A DNA stretch of 64,000 bases from Clostridium hydrogenum (GTDB taxonomy: Bacteria; Bacillota; Clostridia; Clostridiales; Clostridiaceae). Shown here one piece after another: positions 34,241 through 43,150 of this stretch (the first letter of the stretch is position 1; each line of letters starts with the position of its first letter). The DNA is taken from the NCBI RefSeq assembly GCF_021432385.1, contig NZ_JAEACT010000004.1, positions 930,001 to 994,000 on the forward strand. The letters run 5' to 3'. Below the pieces are notes generated by a model. That model was not told the DNA's origin. It did no database searches and worked only from the letters and a program-made list of their open reading frames with translations. A program made the position numbers and the translations under genes.

Positions 34241-35071
34241 ATGAAAAAATTATTAAATAGCCTTGCAACAATTTTTTTAACTATTTTAACCATAACTTTT
34301 ACTTTTTCTCCCGCTGTACATGCAAGCAGTTTAGCTACTCCAAACTATGAAGTAAAGCTTATGATGGACACAAGCAAAATTCTAGACACCAATGGAGATC
34401 TCTCCTCTACAGTAAAATCAATATTTGGAATTTATTCTTCTAAAAACCTAAACGTACAATATCTTGATACTCAAAATCTCGCTTTAAATAATGAAGGCTG
34501 GATTGTACGAATGAGAAAGTTTGATAATGATGACAATACCGAACTAACCTATAAAAAAAGATATTCAATTACAAGTGGAAATATAAATGCAGCACTTCAA
34601 ATAGCTGCAAATGATGGGTTTGATACTAGTGCAAATAATTATTCGGCTCAAGTTGATTGGGGATACGCCAATGAAACTCTAAGTTTTTCAAATGATAAAG
34701 ATTTCTCCTACGCTGATTATTCTAGCCTTGACCTTCCAGATACATCATCTTCCATTGAATCAGCTATAGACAATATTCCTGGAAAGCTTAACAAATATCT
34801 TTACAAAGGCTGGGCTCAAAGCCAATTAAATAATTCCGTGCTTCACGGACCCTACAGCGGTACTCGATATATTGGTCAATGGGATAACCTTAAAATTGAA
34901 CTTGAAGTTTATGAACTAAATAACGGCAGTTCAATTGCAGAAATATCCTTTAAAACTGATGATATTAACCAAGCAAGCACTGAAAGACAAAAACTAATAA
35001 ATACTTTGACTGCAAGCAACTGGCTTATTAAATCTGATGAAACAAAGACAGGTATTATGCTTGGAGAATAG
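34241..35071 (+). CDS. Secreted CYTH-like (triphosphate tunnel superfamily) protein
   Basis: 276 residues. The signal peptide (1-28) ends in VHA-SS. The mature protein starts YEVKLMMDTSKIL, has LDTQNLALNNEGWIVRMRKF and ELTYKKRYS, and later KIELEVYELNNGSSIAEISF. Alternating charged strands with Glu and Lys/Arg pairs match the CYTH barrel, which binds triphosphates or polyphosphate with metal ions. CYTH proteins are normally cytoplasmic; an exported one is unusual. It follows a metallophosphoesterase gene, so both may act in phosphate-ester use. The ATG has AAGGAAGG upstream. Confidence 0.75.
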   Translation: MKKLLNSLATIFLTILTITFTFSPAVHASSLATPNYEVKLMMDTSKILDTNGDLSSTVKSIFGIYSSKNLNVQYLDTQNLALNNEGWIVRMRKFDNDDNTELTYKKRYSITSGNINAALQIAANDGFDTSANNYSAQVDWGYANETLSFSNDKDFSYADYSSLDLPDTSSSIESAIDNIPGKLNKYLYKGWAQSQLNNSVLHGPYSGTRYIGQWDNLKIELEVYELNNGSSIAEISFKTDDINQASTERQKLINTLTASNWLIKSDETKTGIMLGE

Positions 35072-35177
35072 CTTTTTTCTTCTTTAAAACACTGCTTATT
35101 TCTAATATACTTTATATTATTCATTCTCTTTCATTTTACAAATCACTAATGCTATAATTAGCAATAGGGGTGTTATT

Positions 35178-35663
35178 ATGAAAAAAATAAATATTACTGC
35201 CTATTCAATTGTAGCAGTTTTTATAATTAGTATAATTGTTTACAGATATAGTTCAAACCAATTTGTAATAAATAAAGATAAAATTGTATATGTTTCTTAT
35301 ACTCATGAGCTAGACAAAAATAAAATGGCTGAATTTGATGTCACTAAATATTTAAATCAAAAAAATATAGAATCTATGGTAAATAGCTTAAATAACGGTA
35401 AATTAAGACCAGATAAAAATGAGGTAGGAAAACATACCTTAGAACATATGACAATGACCATTTTAAACGACAGATCCTTTGATATTTATAGGCAAAATGG
35501 CAGCAAATTTACTATAATGTATCAGTTAAATAAAGAATCTAATTCACCAAATAGCATAAAGCAGACCACCATTAGTTCAAAAACATTGGAAAATTATTTT
35601 ATAAAATGCAATAAGCTAACTAAAAAACTAACACCTAAATTGACTTGGAATATAAAAAAATAA
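35178..35663 (+). CDS. Hypothetical membrane-anchored protein
   Basis: 161 residues. One N-terminal membrane segment (about 7-24) follows MKKINIT, with an extracellular part. TMTILNDRSFDIYRQNGSKF is the most regular strand-rich segment. No family is recognised and no motif suggests catalysis. It has its own GGGGTG ribosome-binding site and lies 106 bases after the CYTH-like gene, possibly in the same transcript. Confidence 0.65.
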   Translation: MKKINITAYSIVAVFIISIIVYRYSSNQFVINKDKIVYVSYTHELDKNKMAEFDVTKYLNQKNIESMVNSLNNGKLRPDKNEVGKHTLEHMTMTILNDRSFDIYRQNGSKFTIMYQLNKESNSPNSIKQTTISSKTLENYFIKCNKLTKKLTPKLTWNIKK

Positions 35664-35666
35664 TTC

Positions 35667-35841
35667 TATTCGTCTTATTCCTTTTAAAGACCATATTAAT
35701 ATTGAAGCAAAATCAATAATTCCCCATAAAGATGAATTATCCGGATATAAAATAACCCCCAAAGGTATGCTGCAAATTTTTAATAATCAACAAGTTCCAT
35801 GTGAATTATTAAAAACAATATTTAAGGAAAGTTTTGAATAA
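35667..35841 (+). pseudogene. Coding-like remnant without a start
   Basis: A frame of about 57 codons has protein-like composition: RLIPFKDHINIEAKSIIPHK, then GYKITPKGMLQIFNN and LLKTIFKESFE before TAA at 35839. It has no usable start or ribosome-binding site. It looks like the tail of a lost gene; the family is not recognised. Confidence 0.35.
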
Positions 35842-35861
35842 TTTCTTAGGCTCTCCCATCC

Positions 35862-36110
35862 AAAATTCCGTAGGTACGGAGGAATTTTTTCCTTAAAACC
35901 ATGTTTATGTGAAGTAGTAGTGTTTTGGAACAATTTAAATAACATCTAATAAATCTTAGGCATTAATTTATGATTTTGTTCTGTTGCATTAGAAATTAAT
36001 TATCAAGAGTTCATGAACCTACATGGGCTAAAGCCCAAACCCCTAGTATGTGTACTTAGAAATTTCAATTGTCTGAGCATCTTTTCAGCGAGTTATTGAA
36101 ATTTCTTAGA
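35862..36110. repeat. Repeat family D+C, copy 1 (right arm lost, module G inserted)
   Basis: D hairpin AAAATTCC...GGAATTTT (35862-35890), then the C left arm GAAGTAGTAGTGTTTTGGAA, module G (36015-36056), and the C core CAATTGTCTGAGC...GCGAGTTATTGAAA. No right outer arm follows; instead copy 2 begins. Confidence 0.8.
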
Positions 36111-36113
36111 ATT

Positions 36114-36360
36114 TCCCTCCATCCAAAATTCCGTAGGCACGGAGGAATTTTTTCCTTAAAACCACGTTTTATTTAAGGTAATAGTGTACCAGAACAATTT
36201 AAATAAAATCTAATAAATCTTAGAGCCAAAATCTTAAGAGACTTAGAAACTTCAATTGTCTGAGCATCTTTTCAGCGAGTTATTGAAATTTCTTAGGCTC
36301 TTAAGATTTTGGCTCTTAGATTTATAGATTTTATTTAATGTTCTGGTACACTATTACCTT
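36114..36360. repeat. Repeat family D+C, copy 2 (complete)
   Basis: D hairpin at 36124-36150. C left arm GGTAATAGTGTACCAGAACA is mirrored by TGTTCTGGTACACTATTACC at the far end, with ATTTAAATAAAATCTAATAA/TTATAGATTTTATTTAAT and AGCCAAAATCTTAAGAG/CTCTTAAGATTTTGGCT inside and the conserved core in the middle. The right end overlaps the stop of the S9 peptidase gene. Confidence 0.9.
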
Positions 36361-38354
36361 AAATATTTGTTAAACCACTCGGTTATTTCTTTAAGTCTTC
36401 TTATTTTATGCTTTGGCTTTCCGCTTCTGCTTAATTCGTGGTTCTCACCTCTAAACATTATAAGTTTAGAATCTACACCGTGATACTTAAGTGCTGTAAA
36501 CATTTGAAAAGCTTCAGCAATCCAGCATCTGTAATCCTCTTCTGAGTGAAGAAAAAGAGTAGGTGTTTTAGCCTTATCGGCATATTTTAGTGGTGAATGA
36601 TCCCACAACTTTTCTTGATTGTTCCAAGGAGTAGCTGAATTTTGATCCTCTACAAAGAAATAACCTATATCTGTTGTACCAAATTTTGATACCCAATTAG
36701 ATATACTTCTTTGTGATGCGGCTGCTTTAAATCTATCAGTATGACCAATTATCCAGTTTGTCATAAATCCACCATAAGAGCCACCGGTAACTCCTATTCT
36801 ATTTCCATCTATAAAGCTAAATTTATTTATAACTTCATCTGTAAATTTCATTATATCGTTAAAATCAATAGTTCCATATTTTCCTCTTATATCAGAAAAA
36901 TCATCCCCTCTTCCGTCGCTTCCTCTTGGATTGCAGAAAAATACAGCATAACCTTCGCTTGCCCAGTATTGCATTTCATTGTAGAAAACTGTTCCATAAA
37001 CAGTCTTTGGGCCACCGTGTACGTCTAATATAGCAGGGTATTTTTTATTTTCATCAAAATCTACAGGCTTTATAACCCAACCCTTTATAGTAACTCCAAC
37101 TGCTGTTTCAACAGTTACCTCTATCGGTTCTGATACCTTTCTTTCTGTTTGAACCCAATCATTAAAAGTAGTTATCTTTTTTTCACTACCATTTTCTAAT
37201 TGAAATAATTCTTGCAGCTTGCTTGGTTTCATTCCAACAAATAATATACTTGAAGAACTTACACTTATACCATCAACAGAGCCCTTATCAAAGGTAAGTT
37301 TTGAAATCTCTCCGTTCTTATCCATTCTATTTAAGAAAGAACTGTCGTCTTCTGTTGTTGTAAAATATAAATACTCACCATAAACCTGCATACTACTTGA
37401 ATCACCATATCGACAATCCGAACCAACAGAGCTATATATTGAAACATCAAGATCTGGTGTTATACAAGTTCCTTCCTTAGCTTTTAAATCAAATAAATAG
37501 AACTTAGCATTTTGATTAAGTCCTAGTTTTTTCATATCTGAAGCTGCAAATATAATATTGTTTTCAGAGATAAAGTTAGCATAATAATATGCCATAGGAT
37601 TTTCTTCATTAAGCTTTTCAATTTTCCCAGTCTCAAGTTCTAAAATGCTCATAGTATCAACAATTTCCATCTTATTTTTAAAACTGTTGCTTATAATTAA
37701 AACCTTGGTTTTTGCTTTATTTATTTCGAAAGCTCCAACATTTGTATATTCATCAGTGATAGCTTCTATTTTATCTGTATCTACATGATAAATATATAAT
37801 CTTTCTCTCTTCCTGCTTGTAAAAGTTCCTCCGTTAGTCCAAAACGGAATTTCTTCAAGTACTTCATAATCCTTTTCTTCTTTCCTGGCCTTTAATTCCT
37901 TATCCTTTTCCTCATCGCCTAAAAGATATAACTCTTTTTGATTCCCGTTATACTCTGCAGTAAAAATATATGTATTTTCGTCTATTATCTTTATTGAACT
38001 AATACCTTTATTTATTCTTAAAAACTTCTCCGCTTCTCCACCATGAATATTTATCTTATAATACTGAGTAAATTCTTCACCATTCTTTAGTTTTTCCTTA
38101 TCTTTGTCCTCTCTTACATCTGGAAATATTATATTTTCATTATCTAACCATAGAAAACTTCTTTCAGAATCAAAAGAGGTTAACTTATAGTATTTTTCAC
38201 TTTCAACATCTAATATCCACAAATTTGATAAATATTTGTTTTCTTCTACACTACTTTCATGCAAAACAAAACATGCATGCTTTTCATCCAGTGAATGCTT
38301 TACCCCCGATAAATACTTATACTTTCCTAAATCATCAATTTTAAAATTTTCCAC
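36354..38354 (-). CDS. S9-family prolyl oligopeptidase / acylaminoacyl-peptidase
   Basis: About 666 residues from the GTG at 38354, where GGGGTG is 6 bases upstream; the GTG at 38363 overlaps that site. The N-terminal 400 residues form a beta-propeller (repeated WLDNENIIF-like blades). The C-terminal alpha/beta hydrolase has the oxyanion region HGGPKTVYG, nucleophile in TGGSYGGFMTNW, acid in HSEEDYRC and base in RGENHEL. No signal peptide, so a cytoplasmic peptidase for short peptides. The last codons AGG TAA come from repeat C. Confidence 0.94.
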   Translation of the reverse strand: MENFKIDDLGKYKYLSGVKHSLDEKHACFVLHESSVEENKYLSNLWILDVESEKYYKLTSFDSERSFLWLDNENIIFPDVREDKDKEKLKNGEEFTQYYKINIHGGEAEKFLRINKGISSIKIIDENTYIFTAEYNGNQKELYLLGDEEKDKELKARKEEKDYEVLEEIPFWTNGGTFTSRKRERLYIYHVDTDKIEAITDEYTNVGAFEINKAKTKVLIISNSFKNKMEIVDTMSILELETGKIEKLNEENPMAYYYANFISENNIIFAASDMKKLGLNQNAKFYLFDLKAKEGTCITPDLDVSIYSSVGSDCRYGDSSSMQVYGEYLYFTTTEDDSSFLNRMDKNGEISKLTFDKGSVDGISVSSSSILFVGMKPSKLQELFQLENGSEKKITTFNDWVQTERKVSEPIEVTVETAVGVTIKGWVIKPVDFDENKKYPAILDVHGGPKTVYGTVFYNEMQYWASEGYAVFFCNPRGSDGRGDDFSDIRGKYGTIDFNDIMKFTDEVINKFSFIDGNRIGVTGGSYGGFMTNWIIGHTDRFKAAASQRSISNWVSKFGTTDIGYFFVEDQNSATPWNNQEKLWDHSPLKYADKAKTPTLFLHSEEDYRCWIAEAFQMFTALKYHGVDSKLIMFRGENHELSRSGKPKHKIRRLKEITEWFNKYLR

Positions 38355-38482
38355 ATTATTCACCCCAATTAAATAGTATTTTATTAAATATCATATCACT
38401 TTGCTTATAATTTTTAAAGTAAATCAATTCACAAGTCATAATTAGTATGCTAACATTAATATATTGATAAACCACTTTTACA

Positions 38483-38578
38483 GATAAACCGTTTCAACTA
38501 CCAAAATCAATTTGCACCATAATTCCAAGGAGACAGCATTTTGGTACAAATTAATTTTTAAGTTTCAAAGGGTTTATC
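38483..38578 (+). other. Element E, copy 2: 96-nt candidate structured leader
   Basis: Bounded by GATAAACC (38483-38490) and GGTTTATC (38571-38578). The interior matches copy 1, with GCACCATAAT, AGACAGCATTTTGGTACAAA and AATTTTTAAGTTTC in the same order and the same total length. It ends 22 bases before the YibE/F-type gene, just before its AAGGAGAT. Confidence 0.65.
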
Positions 38579-38600
38579 TCTACAAGGAGATATTTGAATT

Positions 38601-39740
38601 ATGAAAAATTTGTCATTTCAATCTTTATTTAAAAACAAACGCATTTTAGTATCTGCTATAGCTTTAATAATTTTTATTTGTGCAAGCTTTTTTATTGTAA
38701 ATAATAATGAAGGCTTATACTCGAAAAATATAGCTAAAATCATGTCCGTAACAGAAAAAAACTCTCAATCTAAAAGTCAAAATGGGAAATCAGAAGAAAT
38801 TACAGAGCAAAATATAAAAGCCATTATAATGAATGGAAAGCACAAGGGTCAAACCATTGGACTTGAAAATACAACTTCATATTCTGAGGTTAACGATTTA
38901 AATTTAAAACCTAAAAATGAAGTTTTTGTATCAATATCTGAAGATTCTAAAGGTCACATAATCTCTTGCAAAATAAACGACTTTAAGAGAGATAATTATC
39001 TTGTATACATAACAAGCTTATTTGTAGTACTGATTTTAATAGTTGGAGGCATTAAAGGCTTTAAGTCCTTAGCTAGTCTTGTAATAAACACACTAATATT
39101 CTTCCTTATAATTGAAATGTTTTTAAACAATTTTAATTTGGCAAGTATTTTTATAGTTTCAGTCTTTTTATTTGTAATCTTATCAATTCTCATAGTTTGC
39201 GGAATAAATAAAAAAGCTATTTCTGCCATAGCTGCGGCAATTGCTTCTACCTTTATAACTATGCTGATAGCTTTAGTTGTAATAAAACTAAATCATTCTA
39301 ATGGAGTTCACTTTGAGGAACTAGAATTTCTCACTCATCCACCAGAACAATTATTTTACATCGAGCTGCTTATAGGCACTTTAGGTGCAATAATGGATAT
39401 TGCAATTTCAATTTCTTCATCAATAAATGAAATCTTTAATAGTAATCCTGCTATTGAAAAAAAGCTTCTCATAAAAAGTGGAAGAGAAATTGGAAAAGAT
39501 ATAATGGGTACAATGTCCAACACCCTACTTTTTGCATATATAAGCGGAAGCATACCAATTATACTGCTGCTTCTTAGAAATGAATTCCCAATTTCTAATA
39601 TTGTAGGCGAATACCTTTCTCTTGAAATTATTCGTGCACTTGTAGGCAGTATTGGGGTAGTATTGAGTATTCCTATAACAATTTTCACTTCAATTATGCT
39701 TTTAAAAAACACTAGGATTGGAGGATTTATAAAATCATGA
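38601..39740 (+). CDS. YibE/F-family membrane protein (first of pair)
   Basis: 379 residues. N-terminal membrane segment (about 14-31), then an outer beta domain (about 45-125, with IKAIIMNGKHKGQTIGLENT). Six or seven membrane segments from about 130 follow and carry the family sequence LIGTLGAIMDIAISISSSIN and GREIGKDIMGTMSNTLLFAY. YibE/F proteins are uncharacterised multi-pass proteins, often encoded in pairs. The stop overlaps the start of the second YibE/F gene. Element E precedes the ribosome-binding site. Confidence 0.9.
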   Translation: MKNLSFQSLFKNKRILVSAIALIIFICASFFIVNNNEGLYSKNIAKIMSVTEKNSQSKSQNGKSEEITEQNIKAIIMNGKHKGQTIGLENTTSYSEVNDLNLKPKNEVFVSISEDSKGHIISCKINDFKRDNYLVYITSLFVVLILIVGGIKGFKSLASLVINTLIFFLIIEMFLNNFNLASIFIVSVFLFVILSILIVCGINKKAISAIAAAIASTFITMLIALVVIKLNHSNGVHFEELEFLTHPPEQLFYIELLIGTLGAIMDIAISISSSINEIFNSNPAIEKKLLIKSGREIGKDIMGTMSNTLLFAYISGSIPIILLLLRNEFPISNIVGEYLSLEIIRALVGSIGVVLSIPITIFTSIMLLKNTRIGGFIKS

Positions 39741-40504
39741 GTGTACCATTTATATTAATACTTATTCTTTTAGCTTTAATGATTGTTGTTGGTGGACAAA
39801 GAGGTTTGAAATCCTTCCTTACACTGTTTTTTAACTTTATTATGATGTTCATTTTATTGGTACTTATAGGTGCGAAGTTTGATCCTATTAAAGTGACTAT
39901 TGTAGGCTGCATTATAATAACTTTTATAACGCTATTTTTTATTAACGGAATTAATGTAAAAACTGTATCCTCCTTATTTTCAGTTACATTGGTCGTAATT
40001 TTAACAATGCTAATAACTTATGGCATAAGCAGTAATGCAAATATTCAAGGTTTTTCAAAAGAACAGCTTGAAACAACTGCATATTTATCAGTTTACGTTC
40101 AATTAAACTTTGCTAAGGTACTTATATGTGAGATTTTGTTTGGCTTACTTGGAGCAATAATTGATGTGTCAATTTCAATATCTTCTTCAATGTACGAAAT
40201 ATATAAAAATACTGCATCAACAACGCCAAGTAACATATTTAAATCTGGTTTAGAAATAGGAAAAGATATTTTAGGAACAATGACTAACACTCTACTTTTT
40301 ACGTACATAGGTAGCTTTATGACTCTTATTATCTATTTTAGTGAACTGCATTACTCTTTTTCGGACATAATTAACTCTAAAATTTTTTGTTCTGAAATAT
40401 TTCAAAGTTTATTCGGTGGAATAGGAATTATCCTCATTATACCAACTACAGCTTTTATAGCTTCAAAGCTTTTGTTTTTTAAGAGAAGCGATGATTCTAA
40501 ATAA
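39737..40504 (+). CDS. YibE/F-family membrane protein (second of pair)
   Basis: 255 residues, starting within the previous stop (ATGA overlap). It has only the membrane part of the family: about seven segments and the conserved GLLGAIIDVSISISSSMYEI and GLEIGKDILGTMTNTLLFTY. The outer beta domain of the first protein is missing, so the two probably form a complex in which the first supplies the outer domain. Substrate unknown. Repeat A copy 2 follows. Confidence 0.9.
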   Translation: MSVPFILILILLALMIVVGGQRGLKSFLTLFFNFIMMFILLVLIGAKFDPIKVTIVGCIIITFITLFFINGINVKTVSSLFSVTLVVILTMLITYGISSNANIQGFSKEQLETTAYLSVYVQLNFAKVLICEILFGLLGAIIDVSISISSSMYEIYKNTASTTPSNIFKSGLEIGKDILGTMTNTLLFTYIGSFMTLIIYFSELHYSFSDIINSKIFCSEIFQSLFGGIGIILIIPTTAFIASKLLFFKRSDDSK

Positions 40505-40539
40505 TGGAGCTGTAGTACAAATTTATTTTATACTCAAAT

Positions 40540-40790
40540 AATAAAAAATGCGAACCAAATCAATTCACAATTCACGATGCACAATTCACAATGAAGGTAG
40601 ATTTTCTGTAGCAAAGCTACAGAAAATCTTAAAACTTATTTTTTTATTGCTTACGCAATAGCACCATTTATGGTGCTAAGCGAAGCTTATAATTTAAGAT
40701 TTACCTGACTCAAGGAAGGCAAATCATCCTTCATTGTGCATTGTGAACTGTGCATTGTGAATTGATTTAATTAGTTCGTAATAATTTTAA
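40540..40790. repeat. Repeat family A, copy 2 (AATTCAC-type heptad ends)
   Basis: Tandem AATTCAC heptads at the left and GTGAATT heptads at the right, extended by CGAACCAAAT and ATTTAATTAGTTCG. The inner modules (AGATTTTCTGTAGC/GCTACAGAAAATCT, TTGCTTACGCAA, GCACCATTTATGGTGC, GATTTACC/GGCAAATC) are in the reverse order compared with copies 1, 3 and 4. It fills 40505-40829. Confidence 0.85.
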
Positions 40791-40829
40791 ATTACATATT
40801 CTTAGTCCAGCGCTTCCCACTAAATTTTC

Positions 40830-42488
40830 TTACATCTCTTTTTCCAAGCATTCCTGCGAAATTTTCAATTTTTTATCACTAAATAATGCTAAAAATATAC
40901 CTGGCAAAAGGATTATAGCCCCTGCTTCAAATGTAACGCTAAAAGCCTTGACAGCATGTGTTAAAAATGTATCTTGAATAGTAGGTACTATTTTTTTTAT
41001 TTCCTTCTTTTGAGCATCAAAGCTTTCTTTGATTTTATTTTTAGCCATTTCTGGAGAAGTTGCTATCGCCTCAGTTTCCTTTTTATCAATCCTATTTAAT
41101 ATTTCTGAAAGATTAATGTTTTTACCACTCGCTGATTTAATAGACGCAATCATCTGTATTTTAGATTTATTGTCAAATACATTGTCCTTCTGTATTGTTT
41201 TTACAGCATAAGCTTTAGAATTAGCCATCTGAACAGTCATATTGGATGTAAATATAGTTAAAAACAATGCAACCCCAAATACATTTCCAAGTGTTCTTGT
41301 CATATTGCCTACTCCAGAAGCTATTCCTATTTTTTCTACAGGAACGTTAGCTATTGTGGAACTCAATAGTGTTGCCATGCTTAAGCCTGTACCGGAACCC
41401 ATAATAATTAATCTTAAAATAACATCTATATTTGAAGCATTTTGGGTAAGGGAACTATTTAAATAGCAAGCAATACATAACAAAAGAATACCCAAGGCAC
41501 TAATAAATCTATTACCTACTTTTTTTACTAAAATAGCAGCTAATACTGAAAAAAACATTGAACTTAAGGACATCGTTGAGATAATAAGTCCTGATGACAG
41601 TTGGGTTAATCCTTTAATTTGAATTAGGAAAAAAGATAGAAAATAAGAACCACACATCATGCCAAGTCCAAGCAAGAATATGCAAATAGACCCACTTGTA
41701 AATTGTAAAGATTTAAATAAGCTAAGGGGAATCATTGGTTCCTTAACTTTTAACTCAATAATAACAAATAATATAAGAGCTATAGCAGAGATAGCAAAAA
41801 GTGAAAGGATAAAACTCGAAGTCCACCCTTTTTCATTAACCTTTATTAATGCAAAAGTTAAGCAAAACATAGCAACTGAAATTGTTATATTTCCTGCAAA
41901 GTCTATACTTTTACTTGCAGTTGGATCATAAGATTCCTTTATTAATTTCATAGTTAATAATATACAAATGCAACCTACAGGTACATTAATAAAGAAAATA
42001 TATCTCCAATTAAAAAATTGAGTTAATATACCACCAAGCGTTGGTCCACTTGCAGCAGCAAGACCGGCAAAAGCTCCCCAAAGTGCCATAATGGTTCCCC
42101 TCTTTTCTGGTGGAAATAGTTCCGCAGAAAGTGGCATTGTAACAGGCACAACAAAAGCTGCAGATATACCTTGAAGGGTTCTAAAAAATATTAGTAGTTC
42201 AAGTGAATTTGAAATTCCAGCTAGCAGAGAAGATAGCATAAATAAAAATACTCCTGCAATAAAAATCCTTTTTCTTCCAAATTGATCTCCTAATTTCGAA
42301 GCAGTTAGTATAACAACCGCAAAAGCTAAATTATATGCATTTACTACCCAAGAAATATGATTCATGGTAGTATTAAAGTATTCAGTCATTTTAGGTAAAG
42401 TAATATTTACTATAGTTGTATCTAATAATGTCATAAAAAAACCTAAAACGATAGCTATAAAAGAAATGAGTTGATATTTTTTATTCAT
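40830..42488 (-). CDS. MFS drug-efflux transporter, DHA2 (EmrB/QacA) family
   Basis: 552 residues with 14 predicted membrane segments. Family text: MTLLDTTIVNITLPKM in helix 1, KLGDQFGRKRIFI (motif A) and GPTLGGILTQFFNWRYIFFI (motif C). A loop of about 100 charged residues between the last two segments (roughly 420-520) is longer than usual. Proton-driven export of toxic compounds is expected. The promoter carries a 17-bp dyad identical to the one before the PadR gene upstream, so PadR should repress it. GGAGG precedes the ATG. Confidence 0.94.
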   Translation of the reverse strand: MNKKYQLISFIAIVLGFFMTLLDTTIVNITLPKMTEYFNTTMNHISWVVNAYNLAFAVVILTASKLGDQFGRKRIFIAGVFLFMLSSLLAGISNSLELLIFFRTLQGISAAFVVPVTMPLSAELFPPEKRGTIMALWGAFAGLAAASGPTLGGILTQFFNWRYIFFINVPVGCICILLTMKLIKESYDPTASKSIDFAGNITISVAMFCLTFALIKVNEKGWTSSFILSLFAISAIALILFVIIELKVKEPMIPLSLFKSLQFTSGSICIFLLGLGMMCGSYFLSFFLIQIKGLTQLSSGLIISTMSLSSMFFSVLAAILVKKVGNRFISALGILLLCIACYLNSSLTQNASNIDVILRLIIMGSGTGLSMATLLSSTIANVPVEKIGIASGVGNMTRTLGNVFGVALFLTIFTSNMTVQMANSKAYAVKTIQKDNVFDNKSKIQMIASIKSASGKNINLSEILNRIDKKETEAIATSPEMAKNKIKESFDAQKKEIKKIVPTIQDTFLTHAVKAFSVTFEAGAIILLPGIFLALFSDKKLKISQECLEKEM

Positions 42489-42528
42489 AATACAAACCTC
42501 CTAAACAATATATTACTGTATAATAAAC

Positions 42529-42545
42529 TACTATAAAGTATAGTA
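42529..42545. promoter_or_regulatory. PadR operator upstream of the MFS gene
   Basis: TACTATAAAGTATAGTA, with perfect 7-bp arms. It covers the -10 (minus-strand TATACT) of the transporter promoter. Confidence 0.75.
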
Positions 42546-42551
42546 TGTGTG

Positions 42552-42590
42552 CAAAAAAATTGTCTCTCAATATATTAATTTATTAGAGAC
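42552..42590 (-). terminator. Terminator between the PadR and MFS genes
   Basis: Minus-strand GTCTCT (42585-42590) pairs with AGAGAC (42562-42567), followed by AATTTTTTTG. This separates the PadR transcript from the MFS promoter. Confidence 0.65.
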
Positions 42591-42596
42591 ATCAAT

Positions 42597-43127
42597 TTAT
42601 TTATTATAATAATCATTAACTTTTTCAGACCATTTTTCTAAAATATTATAAAATTCATTGTATAGTTCTAACAGAAGAAATCCAGAACCAGTTATCCCAT
42701 CGTGCTGCTTCTCTTGATTATATCTTGCCTCTACAAAAGCCCTACGTTCTTCTACTTTGGTCTTGAAGCTTTTAAGATATTCCTTCCTTTTTTCTTTAGG
42801 TAAATGCTCTATATTAACTAAGAATGCATTAAATTCAAAATAAACCTTTCCTATATCTTTCGAACTTTCTTCCATTAGTTCATTGAAATATAAAATTCCC
42901 TTTTCGTTCATTGAATATAATGTTTTTTCTGGCATTTCACCTTCTTTAACGGTTCTTGAATTTAAATATCCGTTATCACATAATTTAATTATATTTTTGT
43001 AAATTGACGGACTGCTGATTTTTAACCACCAAGTAAGACTCCAGCTTTCAAATTCTTTAACCATTTCATATGCACTTTTCTCTTTGTTCTGTAAATAACC
43101 AAGTATTATTAAATTTATTGAAGACAT
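42597..43127 (-). CDS. PadR-family transcriptional regulator
   Basis: 176 residues from the ATG at 43127 (GGTGGTGA upstream; a start 20 codons earlier lies in the promoter and is rejected). The N-terminal winged helix has LIILGYLQNKEKSAYEMVKE, SPSIYKNIIKLCDNGYL and KTLYSMNEKG. The C-terminal helical dimer domain includes EYLKSFKTKVEERRAFVEAR. PadR proteins repress efflux and stress genes and release on ligand binding. The identical operator before this gene and the MFS gene supports autoregulation and transporter control. Confidence 0.93.
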   Translation of the reverse strand: MSSINLIILGYLQNKEKSAYEMVKEFESWSLTWWLKISSPSIYKNIIKLCDNGYLNSRTVKEGEMPEKTLYSMNEKGILYFNELMEESSKDIGKVYFEFNAFLVNIEHLPKEKRKEYLKSFKTKVEERRAFVEARYNQEKQHDGITGSGFLLLELYNEFYNILEKWSEKVNDYYNK

Positions 43128-43150
43128 TTTATCACCACCGTTTATTACAC

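Noticed and set aside
35862-36360. Integron attC-like cassette sites, because the palindromes sit at gene ends
   Set aside because: No integrase gene, no recognisable R-box pairs, and the elements are far longer and nested.
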